Positions 6,945-14,970 are shown, numbered from the stretch's first letter. The stretch: DNA of 62,117 bases from an uncultured Lachnospiraceae bacterium (GCA_902489645.1 CABUAW010000007.1:1-62117), one strand, 5' to 3'. Notes: generated by a model from the sequence alone, not told the origin. Program-made: numbers and translations.

Positions 6945-8320
6945 TTTACACCTTCTCTTGTGTCTTCCAGCAAAATTCCCTGAGAAGCAAGCTGGTCACG
7001 GATTTCGTCGGCGCGGGCAAAGTTCTTTGCTTTGCGGGCCGCCTGGCGTTCTTCAATTAATTTTTCAATATCCGCATCCAGAAGCTCTTTTTCCCGCTCG
7101 GTAATAATTCCAAGTACGTCGCAGAGTTTTTTAATTTCAGAGCGAACCGCTTCTGCCAATTCCGCACTGGAATCCGCGGTTACATGGACATTTGCCAGTT
7201 TAACCAATTCAAAAATGGCTGAAATCGCATCTGCCGTGTTAAAATCATCTTCCATAGAAGCTTCAAACTTTTTAATAAGCGCCTGCACCTGTCCCATTAC
7301 TTCTTTTTCCGCCTCATTCATAGCCGCCTCAGTTCCCTGAATACCGTCCAGGCGTTCCACGGCCGTCAGAATTCGTTCCAGACCGTTTTTAGAAGCCGCC
7401 ATCAAATCCGCACTGAAATTCAGCGGACTGCGGTAATGTGCGCTGAGCATAAAGAAGCGCAGTACCTGAAGGTCGTATTTTTCACTAATCTCACGGACCG
7501 TAAAGAAATTTCCGAGGGATTTTGACATTTTGACATTATCAATATTTAAAAAGCCATTATGAAGCCAATATTTCGCAAATGGTTTGCCGTTGGCCGCTTC
7601 ACTCTGAGCAATCTCATTTTCGTGATGCGGGAAAATCAAATCCTCTCCGCCGGCATGAATATCAATCTCTTCGCCGAGATATTTTTTCGACATTACCGAA
7701 CACTCGATATGCCAGCCGGGACGTCCGTCACCCCAAGGCGACGGCCAGGACGGTTCTCCCTCTTTTTTAGGTTTCCAGAGAACAAAATCCATCGGGTCTT
7801 CCTTTTCGTCGCTGACAGCGATACGGATACCTGCGGACAAATCATCCAGATTCTTTTTGGACAGTTTTCCATAACCTTCAAACTTCCGGGTCCGGTAATA
7901 TACCGTACCATTGACTGCATAGGCATAGCCCTTATCAATCAACGTCTGAATCATCTCAATCATACCGTCAATTTCTTCGGTGGCCTTCGGATGGGTCGTC
8001 GCTTCCTTGACGTTCAGTCCCTCCATATCTGTCTGGGCTTCTTTAATATAACGCTCAGAAATCACAGAGGCCGGTACGCCTTCTTCATTCGCCTTTTTGA
8101 TAATTTTGTCATCCACATCCGTAAAATTGGACACATAATTGACATCATAGCCCTTATACTCAAAATAACGGCGCACCGTATCAAAGACAATCATCGGACG
8201 GGCATTTCCGATATGGATATAATTATATACGGTTGGCCCGCACACATACATGCGCACCTTTCCCTCTTCTACAGGAACAAATTCTTCTTTTTTCCGTGAT
8301 AATGTATTATAAAGCTTCAT
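6929..8320 (-). CDS. cysS: Cysteine--tRNA ligase
   Basis: Class I synthetase that charges tRNA-Cys. From the ATG at 8320 (MKLYNTLSRKKEEF) it has 463 residues, normal for CysRS. The HIGH equivalent is HIGN in YNYIHIGNARP, the zinc site uses the Cys of MYVCGPTVYN with later IECSVMSKKYLG and HHENE, and the second signature is KMSKSLGNFF. GAGGAGG lies 10 nt before this ATG; a GTG two codons earlier is too close to it. The gene follows the ATP-grasp gene almost directly and sits in one operon with a glutamate-cysteine ligase homologue, which makes cysteine a common theme. Confidence 0.95.
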   Translation of the reverse strand: MKLYNTLSRKKEEFVPVEEGKVRMYVCGPTVYNYIHIGNARPMIVFDTVRRYFEYKGYDVNYVSNFTDVDDKIIKKANEEGVPASVISERYIKEAQTDMEGLNVKEATTHPKATEEIDGMIEMIQTLIDKGYAYAVNGTVYYRTRKFEGYGKLSKKNLDDLSAGIRIAVSDEKEDPMDFVLWKPKKEGEPSWPSPWGDGRPGWHIECSVMSKKYLGEEIDIHAGGEDLIFPHHENEIAQSEAANGKPFAKYWLHNGFLNIDNVKMSKSLGNFFTVREISEKYDLQVLRFFMLSAHYRSPLNFSADLMAASKNGLERILTAVERLDGIQGTEAAMNEAEKEVMGQVQALIKKFEASMEDDFNTADAISAIFELVKLANVHVTADSSAELAEAVRSEIKKLCDVLGIITEREKELLDADIEKLIEERQAARKAKNFARADEIRDQLASQGILLEDTREGVKWKRA

Positions 8321-8322
8321 AA

Positions 8323-9666
8323 TCACTGTACCTCCTCGTCAATATAGCGGGTTGCTACTGTTTTTTCATTATATTGGGTGGAAATGATGCCGCCGTCCGA
8401 CATCCGGGAATAGACGCCCTGAAACCTTCCATTATAAGTATATAATCCGGTCAGGTTGCTGTAAAGCTGAAATTCATAAGGTTTTTTACCAAAATTTATA
8501 TTTTCTGTTTTATATGGGCGGCAGTACTCCTGGGCAATATATTTTTGTCCCAGACAGCCTTCGACAATCCGCCGCCACTCCTTATGGCTGTAATCCACTC
8601 CGGCATAGACGCCCTTCGCCGCATAGGAATCTACAGGTTTTATAATCCAGTCATCTTTATCCCGCCGAAGAGCCCCCAACGCTTCCTCCGTCATTTCATC
8701 CAATTCGACGGTTTTCGGCAGATGTTCCTCAATAAACTGATTTTCCTCCGGTGATAAAATAGCCTTCGTCATCGGATGGACAAGTACCTGGCAGATAGCT
8801 TTGTGATGAACAATCTGGGTTTTGAAAGCACCAATCAAACAGACGCCGCCTTCCTTTACAGCCCGGATAAATTCCTGGATTTCATTATAATAATTCATCA
8901 CATCCCCTGTCACGGCTCTTCGGTAAACCACATCGACCGCATGGCCTGTCGGTGAATAAAGCCTTCCGTCCTTATATGTCATATGACGAATATCGCAGAC
9001 CTCCGCCTCAATGCCTTTCCTTCGAAAATGCCGTTCAAACACATAGAATTCCCGGAGATAGGCTTTATCCAAAAAATCCACAAGGGCCACATAGGGATTT
9101 TCCTTTGCATTTTCACAAGAATGGTAGGTTTCAAGGAAAGCATCAATCCAGGAATCTACCAGTTCAAAGCGTTTGGCGGCAACCGCCTTCTCAAAATGCA
9201 TCCAGGCGTTATTCATATATAAAATATCATCCAACACCTTGTTTTCATTCATGGCGCTGGTGCCATCCGTGTTAAATTCACAAAATTTAAACGCGCCGGT
9301 TTCTTCATTATAAAAAATATCTATCCTGCAAATCGGAATCGCCACAGGATAAGCCGCGGGCAACAGAATTAGCTCTTCCAGTTCCTTTGAAAACGGAAAC
9401 AGCTTCCGATAGTCCGAATCTTCCAGATAATTTTGAATAACTTTTTCAAAAATACCATAAGTCGTATCCACGATTTTCGAAAATCTGTCGATGGTCTTTT
9501 TGTCATATATTTTTGGTATTTGGAGCGTCCGGGTATAATTATTCCCGCCGGCGTTCAAATCCGAATGTTTAATATATTCTTCCATACGCATTGCCGACTT
9601 TTCACTCTCTGACATATGCTCCCGGATATAATCACCGATTTTTTTACTCAATTCCTGCGCCTTCAT
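8323..9666 (-). CDS. Circularly permuted ATP-grasp ligase (glutathionylspermidine-synthase-like)
   Basis: A 447-residue protein of the permuted ATP-grasp group that includes glutathionylspermidine synthases and peptide ligases. Recognisable parts are CEFNTDGTSAMNENKVLD (about 137-155), VDVVYRRAVTGDVMNYYNE, AFKTQIVHHKA and the nucleotide/metal segment DDWIIKPVDSYAAKGVYAGV (about 345-365), with YIAQEYCRPY after it. The family forms C-N bonds using ATP; the substrate here is unknown. Its start overlaps the stop of the GCS2-type ligase (ATGA) and it runs into cysS, so it probably acts on the product of that ligase. GGGAG precedes the ATG. No glutathione synthetase GshB or bifunctional GshF is seen nearby. 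Confidence 0.75.
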   Translation of the reverse strand: MKAQELSKKIGDYIREHMSESEKSAMRMEEYIKHSDLNAGGNNYTRTLQIPKIYDKKTIDRFSKIVDTTYGIFEKVIQNYLEDSDYRKLFPFSKELEELILLPAAYPVAIPICRIDIFYNEETGAFKFCEFNTDGTSAMNENKVLDDILYMNNAWMHFEKAVAAKRFELVDSWIDAFLETYHSCENAKENPYVALVDFLDKAYLREFYVFERHFRRKGIEAEVCDIRHMTYKDGRLYSPTGHAVDVVYRRAVTGDVMNYYNEIQEFIRAVKEGGVCLIGAFKTQIVHHKAICQVLVHPMTKAILSPEENQFIEEHLPKTVELDEMTEEALGALRRDKDDWIIKPVDSYAAKGVYAGVDYSHKEWRRIVEGCLGQKYIAQEYCRPYKTENINFGKKPYEFQLYSNLTGLYTYNGRFQGVYSRMSDGGIISTQYNEKTVATRYIDEEVQ

Positions 9667-10889
9667 TTTTCCGTCACTCCCTGCATGTTTGTTTCATTTT
9701 CTATCAATGGATACCAAAGCTCCAGGGCCTCGCGCTCCCCGTCCCCGAGATTGGCTGACGCTTCATTTAAAAGCCAGTATAACATAAGACGCACATCCTG
9801 ACCATAGGCCAGACCTTTATAACCATAGTCCTTCAGACTTTTTTTCGCAGCAACGATAGCCGACGTCTCCTGCGGCAGCAAAGACAGCATCCTGGCAACC
9901 GTTTCTTCATTTTCAAAAATACCCTTAATAAGAGCGCAGTAAGCCCTCACATAAGGCTCCGGCATACTGTCCGCAGAACGGATTTCAATAAATTGCTTCA
10001 ACCGAATATCCGGAAAAGCCATCGACAGATAGTGCCGCAATAAAGCTTCACTTCCGCCATAGAATTCAAAGCACTGGCCGATATTTTTATCCGGCTCATA
10101 CCGATAGCTGTCTGCGTCATTCACCACGATAACCGGAATCTCCATAAGCCAGCGGGCATAGGATTCAAAGCCAAAATCCTCATCAAAAATGTCCGGGCAT
10201 ACTCCGGTCCGTTTCGGGTCAACGCCCTGCCATATCGTGTCTCTCAAAAGATGGCCGCAAAAAGGCGCATCCTCAAAACGGGACACATTTTCGGTAAGCA
10301 GCGCAAACAGGGGATTCAAAAGCCAGGCCAACCGGTACTTATTGACGAAATCCTCTTCATCAAAATAATCCACGGATATATGGCAGGCCGCCGTTGCCCG
10401 CATCATATTTTTTCCATATTCTCCCGTTTGGCTGAAATATCTGTCCATACACCGATAGCGTTCTTTACCAATCAACGGAATCCGGGCCGCCTTTCCACAG
10501 GGAAGATACCCCTCCGTGACCAGTTCATAGCCCCAGTCATCCAAAATTTCTTCCACTCCCCCACGGGCCAGATGATACGCCTTCATGACCTTTTCCACAG
10601 AATCGAAAGGGGCGGTACTTATTTCAAGCTGGCATCCCGGCTCCAGAGTAATCAAAATATCCGCACTCTCCAGGGAAATAATCGCTCCGTCTTCCATGTG
10701 CTTTTCAGGATATTGTGCCGAAAGCCGTTCCATCAGCGTTCTGATGCCGTATCTGCCGTCAAAAACCATCGTTTCCCTCGTATCACGTTTCAAAATAAAG
10801 TGTTCTACTTCCAGACCGATATTAAAATTCCGGTTTTCTTTACATCCCTGCATAAAGTAATCCGTTAAATTTTCTATTCCTGTATTCAT
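9663..10889 (-). CDS. Glutamate--cysteine ligase family protein (GCS2 type)
   Basis: About 408 residues, resembling plant/proteobacterial GSH1 and EgtA (GCS2 fold) rather than E. coli GshA. Seen: the N-terminal GLEVEHFIL (metal-binding Glu pair), LEPGCQLEISTAPF, ERYRCMDRYF, MMRATAACHISVDYF, and IWQGVDPKRTGVCPDIFDEDFGFESYARWLMEIPV in short pieces. The family joins glutamate through its gamma-carboxyl to an amine, typically cysteine, using ATP. I place the start at 10889 (MNTGIENL), which has AGGAAAG before it and lies 7 nt after ispF; longer readings overlap ispF without a ribosome binding site. Its partner is the ATP-grasp gene with a 4-nt overlap. Confidence 0.78.
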   Translation of the reverse strand: MNTGIENLTDYFMQGCKENRNFNIGLEVEHFILKRDTRETMVFDGRYGIRTLMERLSAQYPEKHMEDGAIISLESADILITLEPGCQLEISTAPFDSVEKVMKAYHLARGGVEEILDDWGYELVTEGYLPCGKAARIPLIGKERYRCMDRYFSQTGEYGKNMMRATAACHISVDYFDEEDFVNKYRLAWLLNPLFALLTENVSRFEDAPFCGHLLRDTIWQGVDPKRTGVCPDIFDEDFGFESYARWLMEIPVIVVNDADSYRYEPDKNIGQCFEFYGGSEALLRHYLSMAFPDIRLKQFIEIRSADSMPEPYVRAYCALIKGIFENEETVARMLSLLPQETSAIVAAKKSLKDYGYKGLAYGQDVRLMLYWLLNEASANLGDGEREALELWYPLIENETNMQGVTEK

Positions 10890-10896
10890 AACTTTC

Positions 10897-11370
10897 CTAT
10901 TCTTTCTCAACCAGACAAATGGCATTGGCGGCAATTCCAAGTCCTTCCCCGGTAAATCCGAGCCCCTCCTCTGTCGTCGCCTTTACGTTGATTTGGCTGA
11001 TGTCTATATTCAAAGCTTGTGCAATATTTTCCCTCATATGCATAATATGGGGAGCCAGTTTCGGACGCTGTGCGATAACCGTGGCATCAATATTGCCAAT
11101 CCGAATACCTTCTTTTTCAAGAAGCCGTCCCACATGCTCCAACAAAAGAATACTCGATATTCCCTTATAAGCCGGGTCCGTATCCGGAAAATGACTGCCG
11201 ATATCGCCCAAAGCCGCAGCTCCAAGCAGTGCATCCATAATTGCGTGAAGCAACACATCCGCATCTGAATGTCCCAGTAATCCCTTTTCATAAGGAATTT
11301 CCACGCCCCCCAAAATAAAACGCCGCCCCGCTGAAAAACGGTGAACGTCATAACCCATTCCTATTCTCAT
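10897..11370 (-). CDS. ispF: 2-C-methyl-D-erythritol 2,4-cyclodiphosphate synthase
   Basis: Converts CDP-methylerythritol 2-phosphate to the cyclic diphosphate in the MEP isoprenoid pathway. From the ATG at 11370 (MRIGMGYDVHRF) it has 157 residues, the family's usual length; an in-frame GTG three codons earlier overlaps the ribosome binding site AGGAG. Zinc ligands are D8 and H10 in GYDVHRF and H42 in LLGHSDADVLLHAIMDAL. ALGDIGSHFPDTDP and the C-terminal TTEEGLGFTGEGLGIAANA are hallmark sequences. First gene of the sigH-cysS operon, with a promoter directly upstream. Confidence 0.95.
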   Translation of the reverse strand: MRIGMGYDVHRFSAGRRFILGGVEIPYEKGLLGHSDADVLLHAIMDALLGAAALGDIGSHFPDTDPAYKGISSILLLEHVGRLLEKEGIRIGNIDATVIAQRPKLAPHIMHMRENIAQALNIDISQINVKATTEEGLGFTGEGLGIAANAICLVEKE

Positions 11371-11393
11371 TTTATTCACTCCTGACTCTTAAT

Positions 11394-11422
11394 AATCTAC
11401 CAGAAACAGGAAATAATTTCAA
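11394..11422 (-). promoter_or_regulatory. Promoter of the ispF-to-sigH operon
   Basis: TTGAAA, 17 nt, TAGATT on the minus strand, about 25 nt before the ispF start. No other good promoter is seen inside the tightly packed operon, so this may serve all seven genes. Confidence 0.6.
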
Positions 11423-11464
11423 GACGGATTCCTCTCACCGATACGATAAAAACGGTATAATAAC

Positions 11465-11500
11465 AAAGTCCGGAACACCCTGATAGGAATTCCGGACTTT
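11465..11500 (-). terminator. Terminator after the toxin-antitoxin pair
   Basis: The perfect arms AAAGTCCGGAA and TTCCGGACTTT with a 14-nt loop lie between the toxin gene and the ispF promoter. The trailing U run on the minus strand is weak. Confidence 0.65.
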
Positions 11501-11586
11501 ACTGTCTGTGTTGTTTTTTATATATCACATATCATCGAAAATATCTTTAAAAATAGCCTCACCATATTTCTCATATAATTTAGCGA

Positions 11587-11853
11587 CTAAATCATAACAA
11601 TAATTATCATCACGGTTTCATTAATAGCCAAGGTATACACTACTCTTATACCAATTCCACGGTATTTTATTTTAAAAAATCCAGTCAGATTATTTCCATT
11701 TTTATTTCCAAGTGGTTTACCATATCCATTCGGACTTGGTAAGGGTGCTTTTGACACTTTTATAATACCTGCCAATACTTGTTTCCGAAGGGAACCATCC
11801 AATCTACGATAATCTTTCTTAGCTTCATCTGAAATACGTATTTTCCACCCCAT
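11587..11853 (-). CDS. RelE/ParE-type toxin, frameshifted and probably inactive
   Basis: An 88-residue product starting MGWKIRISDEAKKDYRRLDG, with the family core GYGKPLGNKNGNNLTGFFKIKYRGIGIRVVY. Members of this group normally continue with a strand and a GxRxxxxVY-like segment holding active-site residues. Here the frame ends at ETVMIIIVMI. The lost end survives in another frame: YDLVAKLYEKYGEAIFKDIF reads on to a stop at 11525. A small deletion therefore appears to have removed the ISARxDxEV-type stretch and shifted the frame. The start shares one base with the antitoxin stop (TAATG). The toxin is most likely dead, or at least altered. Confidence 0.7.
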   Translation of the reverse strand: MGWKIRISDEAKKDYRRLDGSLRKQVLAGIIKVSKAPLPSPNGYGKPLGNKNGNNLTGFFKIKYRGIGIRVVYTLAINETVMIIIVMI

Positions 11854-12203
11854 TATTCAAGTTCTACACTTTCTGCCAGTTCTTCCAGTTCTTCCATTGA
11901 AAATCCTTCCTCGGCCACTAAATTTTCAAATGGTGTTGTATTATCTCCAGTTCGGCTTTCGGCCAGTTTCAGCAGTCTAAAATTCTCTACCATTTCTAAG
12001 AATCTCTCTAATTTAGCAAGCTTGTTTTGAATTTCTTTATATTCTTTTACAGATACCAGCACTGCTGTCGGCTGATTGTTTTTCAAAACAATATATTCAC
12101 TATTATTTTCTGCAACATCAGAAAAAATCTTTCCGGCTTTTCCCTGGCTAAAATCAGAAATCGGAACCAGCTTTTCTATACAATCCACCAATGTCATACT
12201 CAT
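11853..12203 (-). CDS. Phd/YefM-family antitoxin
   Basis: About 116 residues. The N-terminal part (LVPISDFSQGKAGKIFSDVA, then YIVLKNNQPTAVLVSVKEYK) is the Phd/YefM fold that binds DNA and represses its own operon. The acidic C-terminus (FSMEELEELAESVELE) is the kind of tail that wraps the toxin. The start at 12203 (MSMTLVD) follows GGGAGGAG at good spacing; a GTG six codons earlier lies in the ribosome binding site itself. It would neutralise the RelE/ParE product, which now appears truncated. Confidence 0.85.
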   Translation of the reverse strand: MSMTLVDCIEKLVPISDFSQGKAGKIFSDVAENNSEYIVLKNNQPTAVLVSVKEYKEIQNKLAKLERFLEMVENFRLLKLAESRTGDNTTPFENLVAEEGFSMEELEELAESVELE

Positions 12204-12340
12204 AATATCAACTCCTCCCACTTGGTATTATTATACTATATACCATTATTATATACAATATTTTAATTAAAATTCTGATTAAAATCGTCCGTATCAACGT
12301 CTGATTATTTTTTTGATAACTTTTTGATTACACGAAAAAT

Positions 12341-12379
12341 AAAAGTCCAGAATTCCTTTTCAAAGGATTTCTGGACCTT
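12341..12379 (-). terminator. Terminator of the tRNA-Asp-Val-Met cluster
   Basis: GTCCAGAA/TTCTGGAC arms with an inner CCTTT/AAAGG pairing, followed on the minus strand by TTTTATTTTT. Confidence 0.8.
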
Positions 12380-12385
12380 ACTGTG

Positions 12386-12459
12386 TAGCGAGGAAGGGAT
12401 TTGAACCCCCGACACTGCGGGTATGAACCGCATGCTCTAGCCAACTGAGCTACCTCGCC
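12386..12459 (-). tRNA. tRNA-Met (CAT), elongator type
   Basis: A 74-nt cloverleaf with anticodon stem TGCGG/CCGCA, loop TTCATAC and T arm GGGGG-TTCAAAT-CCCTT. The acceptor begins GGCGAGG with a G-T first pair. It looks like an elongator Met rather than an initiator; a lysidine-modified tRNA-Ile2 cannot be wholly excluded. CCA not encoded. Confidence 0.88.
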
Positions 12460-12489
12460 ATATGAAATTTTAAAAGTCTTTCGACTTCG

Positions 12490-12562
12490 TGGGACCTACA
12501 GGGCTCGAACCTGTGACCCTCTGCTTGTAAGGCAGATGCTCTCCCAGCTGAGCTAAGATCCC
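12490..12562 (-). tRNA. tRNA-Val (TAC)
   Basis: A 73-nt cloverleaf: acceptor GGGATCT/GGTCCC region, anticodon stem TCTGC/GCAGA, loop CTTACAA giving anticodon TAC, and T arm ACAGG-TTCGAGC-CCTGT. CCA not encoded. Confidence 0.93.
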
Positions 12563-12576
12563 ATATAATAATAAAA

Positions 12577-12650
12577 CGACCCAGAAGGGACTCGAACCCT
12601 CGACCTCCGCCGTGACAGGGCGGCGCTCTAACCAACTGAGCCACTAGGCC
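12577..12650 (-). tRNA. tRNA-Asp (GTC)
   Basis: A 74-nt cloverleaf with anticodon stem CCGCC/GGCGG, loop CTGTCAC giving anticodon GTC, T arm with GGTTCGAGT and discriminator G. First gene of the three-tRNA transcript. CCA not encoded. Confidence 0.93.
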
Positions 12651-12689
12651 ATTGCTGTGAACAACTTTCATTGCCCGACTGCATAAATG

Positions 12690-12718
12690 ATTCTATCGTA
12701 ATACCAACAATTTGTCAA
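12690..12718 (-). promoter_or_regulatory. Promoter of the tRNA cluster
   Basis: TTGACA, 17 nt, TAGAAT on the minus strand, one mismatch from consensus, about 40 nt before tRNA-Asp. Confidence 0.8.
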
Positions 12719-12751
12719 CCCTTTTTTAACATGTTTTTCTTATTTTTTCTT

Positions 12752-13564
12752 TTATCTGTTTTTCATGTATTTTTCTACAACATGTGCAACTCCGTCATCA
12801 TCATTCGTATCTGTAATGATGTCCGCCACAGCTTTCACATCGTTCTGTGCATTTTCCATGGCGACGCCCAAGCCGGCAAACTGAATCATAGAAATATCAT
12901 TATACCCGTCACCGCAGCAAATCAATTCTTCCCGCTGTATTCCTGTGACGCGCAAAAGCTGTTCCAATCCAAAGGCCTTGTCAATCCCCGGCGGTGTGAT
13001 TTCCATAAAATAGGGTTCTGAGCGGAAAATATTTAAAATATGGCCAAATTCCCTGCGCATTTCAGGTAAAATCTGTTCCAGATACCATCCGTCGCCCACC
13101 ATCAGACATTTGGTCACCGGAAAATGAACCTCTTCTGAAAAATTATTTAATTCCTTAATCTCCATCTTATTAATTCCCGCTTCGAGCCGTACATATTTAT
13201 CCGTTGTATCCTCCGTTAATATATAATCTCCCTGATAGGTCACAATCGGAACCTGAAAACGCCGGCTGGCTGCGCCGAGCTTCGGGATGTATTCGGCCGG
13301 AATCTTCTGCTGGAAAATAATTTCCTTCGTCTTGCAATTTTGAATAATACCTCCGTTAAAGGAAAGAATATAGCCGCCATAAATATCCAGTCCTAATTCC
13401 TGGCTGATGGCCACGGCGCCGTTAATCGGCCGTCCGGTGGCAAGTACCACAGTGGCGCCGTTTTTTTGTATATCAATAAGTACATTTCTTGTGTGCGCTG
13501 AAATTTCCTTTTTGGAATTAGTCAATGTGCCGTCCAAATCCAAAGCTATCATTTTATATTTCAT
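12752..13564 (-). CDS. Cof-type HAD-superfamily phosphatase
   Basis: A 270-residue cytoplasmic hydrolase of the HAD IIB (Cof/YidA) group, which dephosphorylates sugar phosphates and related metabolites. Motif I is LDLDGTLTNSK (about 8-18) with nucleophile and acid Asp residues. Motif II lies in VVLATGRP, and motifs III/IV end in GDGYNDISMIQFAGLGVAM. The central cap domain (about 85-190) is of the C2 alpha/beta type. Substrate cannot be told from sequence. A promoter and a dyad that may be an operator lie just upstream. Confidence 0.85.
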   Translation of the reverse strand: MKYKMIALDLDGTLTNSKKEISAHTRNVLIDIQKNGATVVLATGRPINGAVAISQELGLDIYGGYILSFNGGIIQNCKTKEIIFQQKIPAEYIPKLGAASRRFQVPIVTYQGDYILTEDTTDKYVRLEAGINKMEIKELNNFSEEVHFPVTKCLMVGDGWYLEQILPEMRREFGHILNIFRSEPYFMEITPPGIDKAFGLEQLLRVTGIQREELICCGDGYNDISMIQFAGLGVAMENAQNDVKAVADIITDTNDDDGVAHVVEKYMKNR

Positions 13565-13574
13565 CTTTTTCCCC

Positions 13575-13595
13575 CGTAAACGTTTTCGTTTTACG
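13575..13595. promoter_or_regulatory. Inverted repeat at the HAD gene start region
   Basis: CGTAAA-N9-TTTACG: six perfect pairs, placed just downstream of the -10 box and 10 nt before the HAD start codon. The position over the transcription start and RBS suits a repressor operator. No candidate regulator is next to it. Confidence 0.4.
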
Positions 13596-13598
13596 TTT

Positions 13599-13627
13599 AT
13601 TATATAGGATTTTTCTCATTTTAACAA
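13599..13627 (-). promoter_or_regulatory. Promoter of the Cof-type HAD gene
   Basis: TTGTTA, 17 nt, TATAAT on the minus strand. Confidence 0.65.
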
Positions 13628-13669
13628 CTGGTAAAATGCCTAAATAAGCCCATAAAACCGGGTTTTAGC

Positions 13670-13698
13670 TTGCAATGCTTTCAAAAATATGCTAGTCT
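13670..13698 (+). promoter_or_regulatory. Promoter of tyrS
   Basis: TTGCAA, 17 nt, TAGTCT on the plus strand, with a TGC just before the -10 that could act as an extended -10. The resulting leader is only about 25 nt, leaving no room for a T-box. Confidence 0.6.
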
Positions 13699-13727
13699 AT
13701 GAGAAGTGATATTTAGGAGGAATGAAG

Positions 13728-14957
13728 ATGTCAAGTGTATATGATACACTCGTGGAACGTGGTTTTATCGAACAATGTACCCACGAAAAAGAATTACGTG
13801 AATTACTCGAGAAAGAAAAAGTAACTTTTTATATTGGTTTCGATGCAACAGCCGACAGTTTAACTGCCGGACATTTTCTTACAATTATGGCTATGATGCA
13901 TATGCAGAAAGCCGGACACCGCCCAATCGCCCTTCTCGGCGGCGGCACAACGATGATTGGAGACCCTTCCATGCGTTCAGATATGCGCCAGATGATGACG
14001 ATTGAACAGATTCAGCACAATGCGGACTGTTTTAAGGAACAGCTCTCCCACTTTATCTCTTTCGATGATGATAAGGCCATTCTTGATAATAACGCCAACT
14101 GGCTGCTGGATTTGAACTATGTGACATTTCTGAGAGATGTGGGCGTTCATTTTTCTGTAAATAAAATGCTCACGGCCGAATGTTATAAATCCCGTATGGA
14201 ACAGGGATTGACATTCTTTGAATTTAACTATATGCTCATGCAGTCCTATGACTTTCTGGAGTTAAACCGCCGCTATGGCTGCTGCCTGCAGATGGGCGGC
14301 AATGACCAGTGGAGCAATATTCTCGGCGGTGTGGATTTAATCCGCCGTAAAGAACAGAAACCGGCTTATGGCCTGACCTTCAAGCTCCTCACTACCAGTG
14401 ACGGCAAAAAGATGGGAAAAACTCAAAAAGGCGCCGTTTGGCTCGACCCTAACCGGACATCTCCATATGAATTCTACCAGTACTGGAGAAATATTGAAGA
14501 CGTTAAAGTTGAAGAATGTCTCGGTTTGCTGACCTTCCTGCCGATGGATGAGGTTCATCGCCTCGGTTCCCTGGAAGGCGCAGAAATCAATAAAGCGAAA
14601 GAGGTTCTTGCTTACGAAATCACCAAAATCGTTCACGGCGAGGAAGAAGCGAAAAAAGCTCAGGCTGCTGCCAAAGCCCTTTTTGTTTCCGGCGGCGTCG
14701 CCGGTTCCGTACCGACTTATACCTATCCGAAGGAAACATTGGAAGCCGGCGTAGACATTGTCTCCATTCTTGTGGATACAAAACTGGCTCCAACCCGCTC
14801 CGAAGCCCGTCGTCTTGTAAAACAGGGCGGTGTTACAGTCAACGATGTGAAGGTTCCGTCCTTTGACGCCGTATACGGTTCCAAAGATTTTAATGATTCC
14901 GAAGCCTTCATGGTCAAAAAAGGCAAAAAAGGCTTCTATCAGATTAAAGCCGAATAA
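13728..14957 (+). CDS. tyrS: Tyrosine--tRNA ligase
   Basis: Class I synthetase for tRNA-Tyr; 409 residues from the ATG at 13728 (MSSVYDTL), which sits 7 nt from AGGAGG, while the ATG at 13722 is too close. The catalytic domain has FDATADSLTAGHF, where TAGH stands for HIGH (the first His is replaced). It continues with GGGTTMIGDPS, the tyrosine-binding QMGGNDQWSNI, and KMGKT for KMSKS. The C-terminal S4 domain spans about 345-409 (RSEARRLVKQGGVTVND). Monocistronic, ending at a strong terminator; no T-box leader. Confidence 0.95.
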   Translation: MSSVYDTLVERGFIEQCTHEKELRELLEKEKVTFYIGFDATADSLTAGHFLTIMAMMHMQKAGHRPIALLGGGTTMIGDPSMRSDMRQMMTIEQIQHNADCFKEQLSHFISFDDDKAILDNNANWLLDLNYVTFLRDVGVHFSVNKMLTAECYKSRMEQGLTFFEFNYMLMQSYDFLELNRRYGCCLQMGGNDQWSNILGGVDLIRRKEQKPAYGLTFKLLTTSDGKKMGKTQKGAVWLDPNRTSPYEFYQYWRNIEDVKVEECLGLLTFLPMDEVHRLGSLEGAEINKAKEVLAYEITKIVHGEEEAKKAQAAAKALFVSGGVAGSVPTYTYPKETLEAGVDIVSILVDTKLAPTRSEARRLVKQGGVTVNDVKVPSFDAVYGSKDFNDSEAFMVKKGKKGFYQIKAE

Positions 14958-14970
14958 ATGATTTTATATT

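Noticed and set aside
12450..12671. 73-codon ORF across the tRNAs
   Set aside because: The sequence is tRNA genes read as protein.
13565..13727. T-box leader for tyrS
   Set aside because: The promoter lies about 30 nt from the start codon, leaving no space for a T-box, and no specifier or T-box sequence is visible.
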